From: Confluentibacter sediminis
GTDB taxonomy: Bacteria > Bacteroidota > Bacteroidia > Flavobacteriales > Flavobacteriaceae
DNA length: 64,000 nucleotides
Direction of reading: 5' to 3'
Assembly (NCBI RefSeq): GCF_003258355.1
Contig: NZ_QKPO01000001.1
Location: 62,001 to 126,000, forward strand
Shown here: positions 9,644-24,100 of the stretch, in pieces
Numbering within the stretch: the stretch's first letter is position 1
How the letters are laid out: every line of letters begins with the position of its first letter
Notes under the pieces: model-generated
What the model saw: only the letters and a program-made list of their open reading frames with translations
Database searches by the model: none
Told to the model about the DNA's origin: nothing
Program-made: the position numbers and the translations under genes

Positions 9644-12380
9644 ATTCAACTTTATAAGTGTATTCTTGATAACCAATATCACCATTTTCTGTAATAGCTT
9701 CAATAACAACCATCATGTCTCCTGTTAAATCTGCATTATAAAATGATATTTTAGCTTTACCGGAATCATCAGTTTTTAATATAGGTTGCCAATGGATTAA
9801 AGCTCTTAAATCGGGTTTAGCTAAATCATTTTGGTTTGTGTGATCATATTTAGGGGCATAAAATTCTTTTGTTTGCGCCAACACAGGAATAAATGTTTTC
9901 ATAATGCCTTTTGGACTTTTTGCACCCAATACACCCTGTTGAGCGTAGGTGTATATGGCGATAATGTTTCCAAAGGCCGGTGGTGGATTACATCTTTGAG
10001 GAAATACTTCGCAATAAAGAATAGGGAAGTTTTTTGCATATTCAATGACTTCGACACTGCTTACTTCACTCGGGGGGATGTTTTGAATAAACTCGTATTC
10101 ATTCTCTTTTACAGGAATACCATCTATAACAACCAAAGTGGGCTCATTGTTAAATGCTGTTGCGTATAAATTACCATTGTCTCCCACTCTAACTGTAAGT
10201 TTATCAGAAAAACTAAACATCAGCACGCTGTAAAGACCATAAGACCATTTTTTTTCTTTTTCAGCAACATCTTTACCTTCTATAACCAAATCAGGTTTTC
10301 CAAATCGGTCTATTACCTTTTTACGGTTCGGGGTTAGTTTGTAAGCATCTATAACGACTTCATTTAGAATGATATCGTCTGAATTTAATGAGAAGTCATT
10401 GTAGGCAAATTTTCGTTCTGCTTCTTTGTCAACAAATATTTTGGAGATGCTATCTAACTTTTCTGCAGATTTTTTATGATTAAAAGTGATGTTGGGAGAT
10501 TTCTCTCTATTTATAAAAAAGTTATAATTGACTTTTTTTCCAGATTCTTTAGCGCTTTGGAGTATAATGCCCATGTCTTTTCCAAATTCATCAGATAGAT
10601 TGAATTGGAAATTGCCAAGACTGTCCGTTGCTTGTGAGTAAAAATTAGAACTTTCACCAAATGTCATCATGGTAATTTCAGCAAGTTTTCTTTTGCTTTG
10701 GGATAGTTGGCTGGTAACGTATCCAGAAACATTTAAAGAAGTCTCTGGTTTAAAAGACAGTGTGTCAAAAGGCTTCGTGTACTTATAGTGTCTCCAACCT
10801 TGGGTAAGCATCAAGGCATCTAAATCAGAGAACATGTTTGGATTGTTGTTGAAATAATATCCAGGGTTTTCTATTTGTCCTTTCAATTCAGAACTCAGCA
10901 AAAAATAAGATACTATGTTATCTCGCATATTTTGCATGTCTCCCAATTGCTCTTTATTTATGACTAAAACAGAAGTGCTGGCATGTACTGGTTTATTATT
11001 TATATCTAAGGTCTCAATAGATATATTAGTTAATTCTCGTTTTTCATAATTTGGCTTATCAGTAGTTGTTTTTACATTTAGGTTTTTTCCTAGTCTTTTA
11101 TTGAAAAAAAGTCGTTCAGCAACTGTCCATTTTGATTGGTTCATCATTTTGAAAACAATAATGCCCTCGGGAAGTTCATTGCTCGAAAACAGAAATTTTA
11201 GATTGCCATCTTTCAATTTAGCTTTTAAATCATAAAGTGTGACACCTCTAAAAGATACATTTAAAAAAATACTATCGTTTTTTAAATAACTAGAAGAGAC
11301 ATTCACAGAAATGTTTTTGTCCTTTTCTTGAATAGTTATTATATTGCCTGTAGAGACGACTTTAGGCAAAGGATATAAGGTTTCAGTTTCATTCGAATTT
11401 TTATTCAATCTGGCATAATAACTTTGGTTACTATCTACATGGTTCAATTCAAAACTACCCATGCCTAGGTTGTTGCTTTTAAAAGAAGTAACAACCGTAT
11501 TAGAACTATCAAGAATATCGCCTTCCACTATAATTGCTTTACCATAAGCATCCAATGCTTTAAAGCCCACTTTACTGGATAATCCATGGACTAATTCGCC
11601 ACTTTCAGGAAAGAATTGTAAATCAATAAAATTTTCGTCTAAAACAATGGTTTTGGAATATTTTTTTTGATTGGAAGTGATAAGTTCCAGAGTTGCTAAC
11701 TCACTTTCTTTAGGAACTATATAATCGATTTGGTAACTATCGCCCTTTTCTTTTTTAATGGAAACAGAATCCTTTACATTATCAATATTAATATAAAGAC
11801 TCAACTTGTTTTTATGAAGGCTATCTAGAACAAAAGGGTTGAGAATAGCCTTTAAATGGTTATCTCCATTTGGATCTTTAATTAATGTGACATTACTTAT
11901 AGCATTTTCTTGGTAGTTATTATCAAGCGGAGTAAATACCTGAATATATTTTTCAAAGAAAAAATCAGGGTCAAAATTTTTATTCCATTCTGTATAAGCT
12001 CTAATAAGATAGGTTCCTTTAGTTAATGCTGAAGGTAAATCAAAATAACCTTGACCTATGCCATTGTCAATTTTAATGAGTTTTTTTTCAATAATACTTT
12101 CCTTTGAATTTATAAGTTCTATATATAAAATCTTGCTTAGATTAGATGGAACATTGTCAAAAGATTTTGTGAGGATAGCTTTAAGCCATATTGTAGACCC
12201 TGTGGTATAAAGGTCTTTGTCTAGTTGTAAATATATTTTTTCTGCTAAAGAGCCATTAGAAATAATATGACTATTTGTTTGTGCATGCACCTTGATAGAG
12301 GGTATGGATAAAAACAACAGTATTGCAAAATAAATTTTACAGAGTTTTAAGTTTTTTTGTTTTGCTATTGATTTATCCAT
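9642..12380 (-). CDS. Exported MG2-domain protein with TonB plug-like segment
   Basis: At 912 residues with a signal peptide (cleavage near VHAQTN, about residue 34), this belongs to a large Bacteroidota family. It begins with a macroglobulin-like beta domain (KIYLQLDKDLYTTGSTIWLK). Near residues 745-800 is a plug-like segment (PTLVVIDGIPVKENE) of the kind found in TonB-dependent receptors, but no 22-strand barrel follows. The protein ends in another beta domain (KISFYNADLTGDMMVVIEAI). It is therefore not a normal receptor. Outer-membrane or periplasmic location and a role in surface assembly are inferences only. It stands alone, convergent with guaB. Confidence 0.8.
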   Translation of the reverse strand: MDKSIAKQKNLKLCKIYFAILLFLSIPSIKVHAQTNSHIISNGSLAEKIYLQLDKDLYTTGSTIWLKAILTKSFDNVPSNLSKILYIELINSKESIIEKKLIKIDNGIGQGYFDLPSALTKGTYLIRAYTEWNKNFDPDFFFEKYIQVFTPLDNNYQENAISNVTLIKDPNGDNHLKAILNPFVLDSLHKNKLSLYINIDNVKDSVSIKKEKGDSYQIDYIVPKESELATLELITSNQKKYSKTIVLDENFIDLQFFPESGELVHGLSSKVGFKALDAYGKAIIVEGDILDSSNTVVTSFKSNNLGMGSFELNHVDSNQSYYARLNKNSNETETLYPLPKVVSTGNIITIQEKDKNISVNVSSSYLKNDSIFLNVSFRGVTLYDLKAKLKDGNLKFLFSSNELPEGIIVFKMMNQSKWTVAERLFFNKRLGKNLNVKTTTDKPNYEKRELTNISIETLDINNKPVHASTSVLVINKEQLGDMQNMRDNIVSYFLLSSELKGQIENPGYYFNNNPNMFSDLDALMLTQGWRHYKYTKPFDTLSFKPETSLNVSGYVTSQLSQSKRKLAEITMMTFGESSNFYSQATDSLGNFQFNLSDEFGKDMGIILQSAKESGKKVNYNFFINREKSPNITFNHKKSAEKLDSISKIFVDKEAERKFAYNDFSLNSDDIILNEVVIDAYKLTPNRKKVIDRFGKPDLVIEGKDVAEKEKKWSYGLYSVLMFSFSDKLTVRVGDNGNLYATAFNNEPTLVVIDGIPVKENEYEFIQNIPPSEVSSVEVIEYAKNFPILYCEVFPQRCNPPPAFGNIIAIYTYAQQGVLGAKSPKGIMKTFIPVLAQTKEFYAPKYDHTNQNDLAKPDLRALIHWQPILKTDDSGKAKISFYNADLTGDMMVVIEAITENGDIGYQEYTYKVE

Positions 12381-12513
12381 TCATTAAAACTGATTTTTAA
12401 TCGAACGTTAATACTATAGTGCATTAATATTTTTATTGTAATTAACGCAAATAATTTAAAAATCGAGTTAATAAATTTATAAAAATTTTCTTATAAATTC
12501 AATTTGCTATTCC

Positions 12514-15675
<3,162 letters not shown>

Positions 15676-15741
15676 TTATGACTCTGTCAATATGTTTTTT
15701 GTTTTTAAAAGTTATAATTTTGTTTATTATCATTAATTATC

Positions 15742-16677
15742 ATGCAACAAATTACAAATACAATTTTAATGATTCGTCCTGTAAATTTTAGGATGAATGA
15801 ACAAACGGCTGTAAATAATTATTATCAAAAGATCTTGGATCATGTACTGCCAGAAACGGTTAATGCTAAAGCACAAAAAGAGTTTGACGATTTTGTTTTT
15901 AAACTTAAAAGTGTAGGCGTTAATGTGATTGTGATTGATGATAGATTGGACTACGATACGCCAGATTCTATTTTCCCAAATAATTGGGTGTCATTTCACG
16001 AAAACGGAACAGTTGCCTTATATCCTATGTTTGCAGAGAACAGACGCTTGGAACGCAGGGAGGATGTTTTAAATATATTGGAGGATAACGATTTTGTAAT
16101 TAATAATATAGTAGATTACACAAGTGCAGAAGAAGAACATGTTTTTTTAGAAGGTACGGGAAGTATTGTTTTAGATAGAGTAAATCAAAAAGCTTATTGT
16201 GCTTTATCTCCTCGTGCCTATGAAGATTTGTTCATAGAATTTTGTGAAGATTTTGAATACACTCCAGTTATTTTTTCAGCGAACCAAACAATAAATAAAC
16301 AGAGAAAGGCTATATATCACACGAATGTCATGATGTGCGTAGGGGAACGTTTTGCAGTTGTTTGCCTAGATTGTATCGATGATAAATCTGAGCGTAAAAA
16401 TGTTATTAGTCATTTAAAACAAGATGGTAAAGAAATCATAGCAATAACAGAAAATCAAGTAACTAGCTTTGCCGGTAATATGCTTCAAGTAAAAGGAGCT
16501 GATGATATGCCTTTGTTAGTTATGAGTCAAGCGGCATATAATGCGCTAACAACAAATCAAATAGAAATTCTTAAAAAGCATAATCGTATTGTAACTAGTT
16601 CTTTAGATACTATTGAAGCGTGTGGAGGTGGAAGTGCCCGTTGTATGATGGCGGAAGTGTTCTTGCCAAAAATATGA
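15742..16677 (+). CDS. ctlX: Citrulline utilisation hydrolase / arginine deiminase-related protein
   Basis: This 311-residue member of the amidinotransferase/deiminase fold begins with the family hallmark ITNTILMIRPVNFRMNEQTA. Other visible parts are FPNNWVSFHENGTVALYPM, EGTGSIVLDR and YHTNVMMCVGE. The C-terminal catalytic cysteine region reads DTIEACGGGSARCMMAEVFLP. CtlX relatives are linked to citrulline or arginine use; the exact reaction here is inferred. Its stop codon ends 2 bp before the convergent sensor kinase stop, and no clear terminator is seen between them. Confidence 0.9.
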   Translation: MQQITNTILMIRPVNFRMNEQTAVNNYYQKILDHVLPETVNAKAQKEFDDFVFKLKSVGVNVIVIDDRLDYDTPDSIFPNNWVSFHENGTVALYPMFAENRRLERREDVLNILEDNDFVINNIVDYTSAEEEHVFLEGTGSIVLDRVNQKAYCALSPRAYEDLFIEFCEDFEYTPVIFSANQTINKQRKAIYHTNVMMCVGERFAVVCLDCIDDKSERKNVISHLKQDGKEIIAITENQVTSFAGNMLQVKGADDMPLLVMSQAAYNALTTNQIEILKKHNRIVTSSLDTIEACGGGSARCMMAEVFLPKI

Positions 16678-16679
16678 TG

Positions 16680-18749
16680 CTAGTTTGTTGGTTTCGATTT
16701 TGGTAATTGTACATAAAAAGTACTTCCAACATTTACAGTACTTTCAACCCAAATTTTACCACCATTTAATTCTACCAATTCTTTGCAAATAGATAATCCT
16801 AATCCAGTTCCTTTTTCATTGTTTGTACCAACAGTAGTAAATGTATTGTTTTTAAAAAGTTTTTCAATATTTTGTTTGGGAATTCCAATCCCGGTATCGG
16901 CAACACTAATAATACAATGACCGTTGCTTATGTGATTGGATATGGTGATGGTATCTCCTTTTTTAGAGAATTTTAATGCGTTGGCAAGTAAATTTTGAAT
17001 GACGATTTCTACCATACTTCTATCAGCATAGGCAAAATCTCTTAAAGAATGATCTATCAATTCGATGCCTTTGCTTTCTAAACGCTGTTCTATAAGTCTT
17101 ACTTTGCCTTCAAAAATTTCTTGAACATCAAATAAACTAGGGCTTGGCTTAAGAGATTGCATTTGAGATTTAGACCAGTTCAATAAATTAAATAATAATA
17201 AAGAAGCATTATTGGCATTTTCACTTAATTCTGGTATTAAATTATCAAACTCAGCTCTGGTTAGCGAACCGTCTTTTAATAAATCAATAAAACTATTTAT
17301 GGATGATAATGAATCTTTTAAATCATGTGAAATGATAGAAAACAATTTGTCTTTAACATGGTTTACGTTTTCTAAGTGTTTTGTCTGCTCTTGAAAGGCT
17401 TCGTTTTGTAGCTCTATCTTAATATTTTTTTCTTCTAATTCTTGAGCATATTTTAAACTACTATTACGTTTTATATAAATTAATATTAAAAACGTAGAAA
17501 CGATAGCTAGAGTGGCTAGTAAAGCATAAAAAATTAACTGAAGTCTATCAAGATCTTTTTTGGTTTTTGAAATTTCGGCTTTCTTGGTAACGTTATTATC
17601 TTCTTGTGATAATTTCTGGTCAAAGTTTAAACTTAAATCTAACTCAGATTCTTCAATGGTATCCTCATTACTAGAGGCATTATTTTCAATAAGACTGTTT
17701 TTTAAGTCATAATACTTACGCTGCCAAACAAATGCTTTGTCAAATTTATTTCTAATAGAATCCAAGGCTTTCATTAGCTTGTAATGCTTTAATAGCTCTG
17801 TTCTGTTGTTGGTTTCTTTGGCAATGTCGCCTGCTTCAAGAATCTGTACTTCCGCAATTGCTAATTTGTTTTGCTGCAAGTTTAAATTTCCCAGATTAAT
17901 TAAAGAGGCTAGCAAACCTTGCTTGTTATTAATGCGTCTATTAATGTTTAATCCTTGTTCAAGATATCTTGTAGCATTATCATAATCATTAAATTGTAGA
18001 TATTCCCCACCAAGTTTAGGATAAATTATACTTTGTATAGAATCATTATTGGTAGGGTTGTTGGCTAAAACTTTTTCATAGTAGTCAATAGATTTTCTGT
18101 ATTCTTTCTTCATAGAGTAAAGTTCAGCTAATTGACTATTAGATATATCAATACCTTTTTTATCATTTAATGACTCTTGTATATGCAAGGCTTTTAAATA
18201 AAATTCTATGGAAGCATCGTAATCTTTAATATTATAATAGGCTTTAGCTAAATTGCTATAAGCTAAACGTAAATCGTTTTTAAGATTTCTTTTTTCAAGT
18301 TCTTTAATGGCAGATAATGAATATTGTAAACCTTTAATATAATTACCTCTATTAATTTCTATAACACCAATGCTGTTATTAACTTTTGCAACGCCTAAGG
18401 TGTCTTTTAATTGGTTGAAAATGTCTTTAGATTTTTTATAACCGTTTATGGCATTGATATAATCATTTTTTTGTGCATATATTAAGGATTTGTAATATAT
18501 AATCTCTGCTATACCTTTTTTGTAGTCTAGTGTAGAAGATAATTTTTCACTCTCTATAATGTACTTGAGGGCTCTGTCAAAATCATTGATTTCGTAAAGT
18601 TTCTCAATAAGTTTAAGAGATGTGTTAACCTTTGAAGTATCTGCATTTTGAAACGCTAATTGTATGGATAGGCTATCTATGTCTGAGTTTTGCGAAAAAC
18701 CAGATTTAAAAAAAAACATAAAAATAATTAAAACAATTATTTTCCTCAT
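16680..18749 (-). CDS. TPR-containing sensor histidine kinase
   Basis: Residue numbers below use the longer frame starting at 18809. A signal peptide (MRKIIVLIIFMFFFKSGFSQ) is followed by about seven TPR repeats (about 60-370). A membrane helix lies at about 424-446, then a coiled coil, then a HisKA/HATPase core. The phospho-acceptor is H495 in SIISHDLKDSL, with N box IQNLLANALKFS, G1 VADTGIGIPKQN and G2 GTGLGLS. The likely start is ATG 18749 (689 residues): it gives a clean signal peptide, and a near-consensus -7 (CATCTTTG at about 18806-18813, minus strand) overlaps the upstream candidate start. No response regulator is adjacent. The periplasmic TPR sensor and its signal are unknown. Confidence 0.92.
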   Translation of the reverse strand: MRKIIVLIIFMFFFKSGFSQNSDIDSLSIQLAFQNADTSKVNTSLKLIEKLYEINDFDRALKYIIESEKLSSTLDYKKGIAEIIYYKSLIYAQKNDYINAINGYKKSKDIFNQLKDTLGVAKVNNSIGVIEINRGNYIKGLQYSLSAIKELEKRNLKNDLRLAYSNLAKAYYNIKDYDASIEFYLKALHIQESLNDKKGIDISNSQLAELYSMKKEYRKSIDYYEKVLANNPTNNDSIQSIIYPKLGGEYLQFNDYDNATRYLEQGLNINRRINNKQGLLASLINLGNLNLQQNKLAIAEVQILEAGDIAKETNNRTELLKHYKLMKALDSIRNKFDKAFVWQRKYYDLKNSLIENNASSNEDTIEESELDLSLNFDQKLSQEDNNVTKKAEISKTKKDLDRLQLIFYALLATLAIVSTFLILIYIKRNSSLKYAQELEEKNIKIELQNEAFQEQTKHLENVNHVKDKLFSIISHDLKDSLSSINSFIDLLKDGSLTRAEFDNLIPELSENANNASLLLFNLLNWSKSQMQSLKPSPSLFDVQEIFEGKVRLIEQRLESKGIELIDHSLRDFAYADRSMVEIVIQNLLANALKFSKKGDTITISNHISNGHCIISVADTGIGIPKQNIEKLFKNNTFTTVGTNNEKGTGLGLSICKELVELNGGKIWVESTVNVGSTFYVQLPKSKPTN

Positions 18750-19168
18750 ACAATTAGTTATAATGCGCTTTAAACCCATTATGATATAACATCTTGTTGA
18801 GGGAAACAAAGATGTTTTTATTGAATTTTATTTAGGTTGTTGACGTTAAAAAAAATTCAATTTTATTTTGAGTAATAGCTTTACATAACAAAAGTTGGAA
18901 AAAGCTAAGTTAAAATCTAATTTCGGCGTTTTAATACCAAAATATTAGATAAAGAGTTATTGGGTTTTTTTGCAAAAAACCGATGAATAGATGAACGGCA
19001 AAAAACATAGAAAAACAGTTGTTTTTCGTTGAAATATCGTTAAAATTTTGAGGGTTTTGATAATCTCTTTTTTATCCTTTAAAAAGCATCTTTCCTCTAG
19101 TGTTTAATAATCAATTGTTTAGTAATTCTTCCTAAGTATTATAAGTCAATGTTTTTTTACAATAAAGC
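18750..19168. other. AT-rich intergenic region between divergent kinase and argS
   Basis: About 460 bases separate the kinase start from the argS start. I see no gene. A short inverted repeat, GGTTTTTT TGC AAAAAACC, lies at 18963-18981, and the argS promoter is at the right end. The region holds the promoters of both genes. Confidence 0.6.
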
Positions 19169-19200
19169 TTTGATAAAAGTTTTATCTTTGTTCACCAAAA
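19169..19200 (+). promoter_or_regulatory. Promoter of argS (TTTG-N20-TATCTTTG)
   Basis: The -33 TTTG (19169-19172) and -7 TATCTTTG (19193-19200) are 20 bases apart, as expected for the Bacteroidota primary sigma factor. The -7 box ends 11 bp before ATG 19212. This makes the upstream in-frame codon at 19149 implausible as the start and predicts a very short leader. Confidence 0.7.
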
Positions 19201-19211
19201 AAACACCCTTA

Positions 19212-20987
19212 ATGAGCCTTCAAGAGACTTTGTCAAACCAAGTAAAACAAGCCGTTTTAGCATCTTTTAATGTCGAATTGGAAACGGTAGAATTTCAAGC
19301 AACTAGAAAAGAATTTGCAGGAGATATAACCATTGTTATTTTTCCAATGTTACGGGTTGTAAAAGGTAATCCAGTTCAAATAGGTGAAACTATTGGAAAT
19401 TATTTGGTTGAAAATGTAGCTGAAGTTAAAGCTTTCAATGTTGTTAAAGGTTTTTTGAATGTTGAAATATCTGATGCTTATTATATCAATTTTTTCAATA
19501 CAATTAAAGATGATGAATCCTACGGTTTTGTAAAACGAAATGCAAATGAAAAAGCTGTGATGGTTGAATATTCTTCGCCAAATACGAACAAGCCTTTGCA
19601 CTTAGGACATGTTAGAAATAATCTTTTAGGGTATAGCGTAGCTGAAATTTTAAAAGCATCTGGTAAAAAAGTATATAAAACCCAAATTATAAATGATAGA
19701 GGTATTCATATTTGTAAAAGTATGTTGGCTTGGGAGCGTTTTGGAAATGGAGAAACTCCACAAAGTACAGGGTTAAAAGGCGATAAGTTGGTTGGGAATT
19801 ATTATGTAAAGTTCGACCAAGAATATAAAAAGGAAATAGAGCACTTAGTTAATAAAGGACAATCTGATGAAGAAGCTAAAAAGAATGCACCTATATTATT
19901 AGAAGCTCAACAAATGCTCCAAAAATGGGAAGCTGGAGACAAACATGTTGTTGAGCTTTGGGAAAAAATGAATGGTTGGGTTTATAAAGGCTTTAATGAA
20001 ACTTATAAAAATCTGGGTGTTGATTTTGATACCTTATATTATGAAAGTAACACCTATTTGTTAGGAAAAGAATTTGTTGGTGAGGGTTTAAAATCCGGCG
20101 TTTTTTTTCAAGAAGCAGATGGTTCAGTTTGGTGTGATTTAACCGACGATGGATTAGACAAAAAAATTGTACAGCGTAGTGATGGTACCGCCGTTTATAT
20201 GACGCAAGATATTGGTACGGCTATACAACGTATCAAAGATTTTCCAGATGTTGGCGGCATGGTTTATACTGTTGGGAATGAACAAGATTATCATTTTCAG
20301 GTGCTGTTTTTAATATTGAAAAAATTAGGCTTTGAATGGGCCAAAAATTTATATCATCTAAGTTATGGGATGGTTGATTTGCCTAGCGGAAAGATGAAAA
20401 GTAGAGAAGGAACCGTTGTAGATGCCGATGATTTAATTGATGAAATGGCCAGTACTGCTAAGGAAATTTCAGAAGAGTTGGGTAAACTAGATGGTTATTC
20501 TGAAGATGAAAAACAATCACTTTATAGAACCATCGGTTTAGGGGCTTTAAAGTATTATATATTAAAGGTTGACCCCAAAAAACGTATTTTATTCGATCCT
20601 AAAGAGTCTATAGATTTTCAAGGGAACACAGGGCCTTTTATTCAATATACCTATGCCAGAATTCAAGCTATATTAAGAAAAGCAGATTTCGATTTATCTG
20701 CTGATATTGAATTATCATTGCATCAAAAAGAAAAGGAATTATTAAAGCAGCTAGAATTATTTCCAGAAGTGATTCAAAATGCAGCATCTCAACATAGTCC
20801 TGCGTTGATTGCCAATTATACGTATGAATTGGTAAAGGAATTTAATTCATTCTATCAAAATGTTTCTATTTTAGGAGCCGCTGATTTAAATGAAAAAATT
20901 TTCAGAGTACAATTATCTAAAAAGGTAGCTTCTACCATAAAAATGGCATTTCATGTTTTAGGAATTCAGGTTCCAGAAAGAATGTGA
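19212..20987 (+). CDS. argS: Arginyl-tRNA synthetase
   Basis: ArgS charges tRNA-Arg with arginine. The class I signatures are PNTNKPLHLGHVRNN (HIGH equivalent) and LPSGKMKSREG (KMSKS equivalent). An N-terminal Arg-tRNA-binding domain begins MSLQETLSNQVKQAV, and a DALR anticodon-binding domain follows at the end (FIQYTYARIQAILRKA onward). The frame is open from 19149, but ATG 19212 (591 residues) fits the family beginning and lies just downstream of a good promoter. It is monocistronic. Confidence 0.97.
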   Translation: MSLQETLSNQVKQAVLASFNVELETVEFQATRKEFAGDITIVIFPMLRVVKGNPVQIGETIGNYLVENVAEVKAFNVVKGFLNVEISDAYYINFFNTIKDDESYGFVKRNANEKAVMVEYSSPNTNKPLHLGHVRNNLLGYSVAEILKASGKKVYKTQIINDRGIHICKSMLAWERFGNGETPQSTGLKGDKLVGNYYVKFDQEYKKEIEHLVNKGQSDEEAKKNAPILLEAQQMLQKWEAGDKHVVELWEKMNGWVYKGFNETYKNLGVDFDTLYYESNTYLLGKEFVGEGLKSGVFFQEADGSVWCDLTDDGLDKKIVQRSDGTAVYMTQDIGTAIQRIKDFPDVGGMVYTVGNEQDYHFQVLFLILKKLGFEWAKNLYHLSYGMVDLPSGKMKSREGTVVDADDLIDEMASTAKEISEELGKLDGYSEDEKQSLYRTIGLGALKYYILKVDPKKRILFDPKESIDFQGNTGPFIQYTYARIQAILRKADFDLSADIELSLHQKEKELLKQLELFPEVIQNAASQHSPALIANYTYELVKEFNSFYQNVSILGAADLNEKIFRVQLSKKVASTIKMAFHVLGIQVPERM

Positions 20988-21138
20988 TTTTTTATCTTAT
21001 TTAATGAGGTTTTGTTAATAGTTTAAGATTATTCTTGAATTAGTTAAGAATATGTTAATATTAAAGTTAAACTTTTGTTTTAAACTTTTCAAATAGTTTA
21101 CTTTATCGCCCAAACTAAAAAATAAGATAACTAAACTA

Positions 21139-24100
21139 ATGAAAAAGGTATTAACCGTATTGTTAATTGGGGCTATTTTGTCCCTAAATTCTTGTAGTAA
21201 TAAAAGAGAAGGAGCTCCAAAAGTATTAGTATTCTCTAAAACAGCAGCATTTAAGCATGCTTCTATTCCAGTTGGTATTGCAGCTATTCAAAAATTGGGT
21301 GTGGAAAATGGTTTTGTAGTTGATACAACCCAAAATGCCGAATTAATAAACGAAGACAATTTAAAACAATATGCAGCGGTCATCTTTTTAAGCACCACAG
21401 GTAATATTTTAGATCATTATCAAGAAGCTGCTTTTGAACGATATATACAAGCAGGTGGTGGCTTTGTAGGAATACATGCTGCTGCAGATACCGAATATGA
21501 TTGGGGATGGTATAACAAATTGGTAGGTGCTCAATTTTTAAGTCATCCGTTTGGCACACCTGAAGCTGATTTTATAATTAAAGACAAAAATTTTATAGCG
21601 ACTGAATTTTTTACAGATACTATTTGGCATCGTACTGATGAGTTGTATAACTACAAAAAAATAAATCCAGATGTCCATGTATTAATGACTTTAGATGAAT
21701 CATCTTATAAAGGTGGTTTAAATGGTGATTTTCATCCTATTTCATGGTATCATGATTTTGATGGAGGTAGAGCGTTTTATACTGGTGCAGGTCATACCGA
21801 TGAAAGCTATACAGAAGAATTATTTTTAAAACATCTTTTAGGTGGTATTAAATATGCCATTGGTGAAAATGAGAATTTAAACTATAAAAAAGTGACTTCT
21901 CAAATTCCGCCAGCAGCAGACCGTTTTTCTAAAGTGATGTTAACTGAAGGTAAGTTTTATGAGCCAACAGAAATGACGGTGCTACCAAATAGTGATGTGC
22001 TTATTTCACAAAGAAGAGGTGAAATAATGCTTTATAAAGCTGATACGAAAGAACTTAAAGAGGTCGCAAAATTAGATGTTTATTTTTCCTCAAGTGCACC
22101 CGGAGTAAATGCTGAAGAGGGAGTTTTAGGTATGCAAAAAGATCCAGATTTTATAAAAAATAATTGGGTATATGTCTATTACTCTCCTGCAGGTAGTGAA
22201 AGTGTCAATAGACTATCACGTTTCAAGTTTAAAAATGATGTATTCGACTTGTCTTCTGAACAAGTTATTTTAGATGTAGCTAGTCAACGGGAAATCTGTT
22301 GTCATACGGGCGGTTCTATAGCTTTTGGACCTGACGGTTTACTTTATGTGTCGGCAGGAGATAACTCGACACCTTTTAACGAAAGGGATGCTAAATATGT
22401 TAGTAATGGTTATGCGCCATTGAATGATATTCCCGGTCATATGCAATATGATGCTAGAAGATCATCAGGGAACACCAATGATTTAAGAGGAAAGATATTG
22501 AGAATAAAAATGAATGAAGATGGTAGTTACAGTATTCCTGAAGGAAATTTATTCCCAGTAGGTACTCCTAAAACCAGACCAGAAATATATACAATGGGTC
22601 ATCGTAATCCATACCGTATTTCCATAGATATGAAAAGAAACTACTTGTATTGGGGTGAAGTCGGACCAGACTCAAGAGCAGATAGTTTGAAAACTCGTGG
22701 TCCTAGAGGATATGATGAAATAAATCAGGCACAAAAAGCAGGAAATTATGGATGGCCTTTGTTTATTGCAGATAATAAGCCTTATGTGGACTATGATTAT
22801 GAAACAGGGAAATCTGGAGAGCCATTCAATCCTGATAAGCCAATAAATAATTCTAGAAACAATACAGGTTTAACGGAACTTCCAAGTGCTCAGCCTGCAC
22901 TTATTTATTATGACTATGGAAATTCAGCAGATTTTCCACAATTGGCTTCAGGTGGTAGAAATGCTATGGCAGGACCTACTTATTATTCCGATATGTATGA
23001 AGGAACCGAAAAAATACCGAGCTATTATGATGGTATGCCAATCATTTATGATTGGGTACGTGGTTGGATGTTTGCAGTTCATTTAAATGAGGATGGTAGT
23101 TATAGTAAAATGGAGCCTTTTGCGTCAGATATTAAACTGAATGCTTTAATAGATATGGAAGTTGGCCCTGATGGTAGAATTTATTTATTAGAATATGGAA
23201 ATGGTTGGTTTACCCAAAATGCAGATTCTGGTTTAAGTTATATTCAATATAAAGAAGGTAACAGACCACCTGTCGTGGAAGGTATATCTGTAGATGTTAA
23301 TAATGGTAAATTGCCTTTAAAAATAACGGCTAAAGTTGAGGCTAGAGAAAGAGAAAAAGATCCAATGATTTATACATGGAACTTAGGAAATGGTGAAACC
23401 AAAGAAACTAAAGTCCCCGAATTAACATATACCTATAATAAAGCTGGATCTTATAAAATTTCTGTCGACGTTAAAGATGATAAAGGAGAGTCAGCATCCA
23501 GTGAGTCTTTATTGATTGTTGCTGGTAATTCTAGACCAGAGGTTAAAATAGATATTATTGGAGGGAATAGTTCTTTCTTCTTGCCAGGACAATCTGTTGA
23601 GTATAATGCAACAGTAACCGATCCAGATGGTAACGAAAAAGTTATTGAAGATAATATTTTTGTAAGTGTAGATTATTTAGAGCAGGTTGATAATGAAGAA
23701 GCATACTTAGGTCATCAAGAAGCATCGGTAACAGCAACAGGCAAAGCATTAACACAATCTATGGATTGTAAAGCTTGCCATAAAGAAGCTGAAGCATCTG
23801 TAGGGCCAAAATATATAGATGTAGCACAGAAATATAAAAATAAAAGTGGAGCTATGGCTTATTTACAAGGCAAAATTGAATCTGGTGGTTCTGGTGTTTG
23901 GGGAGAAGTGATGATGCCAGCACATCCTAACATTACTAAAGATGAATCGAGACAAATAGTGTCTTATATTTTATCATTAGCAGATGATGGAGCTAATAAT
24001 AAATCATTGCCAGCTAAAGGAAAAGTGAAAGCCGAGCCTAAAAACCCTGGACAATTAATGCGTATTACTGCCACTTACACAGATGAGGGAGAAACAGGCA

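Noticed and set aside
18963-18981. GGTTTTTT TGC AAAAAACC as a terminator or operator
   Set aside because: It is too short and AT-rich in an AT-rich gap to be distinguished from chance.
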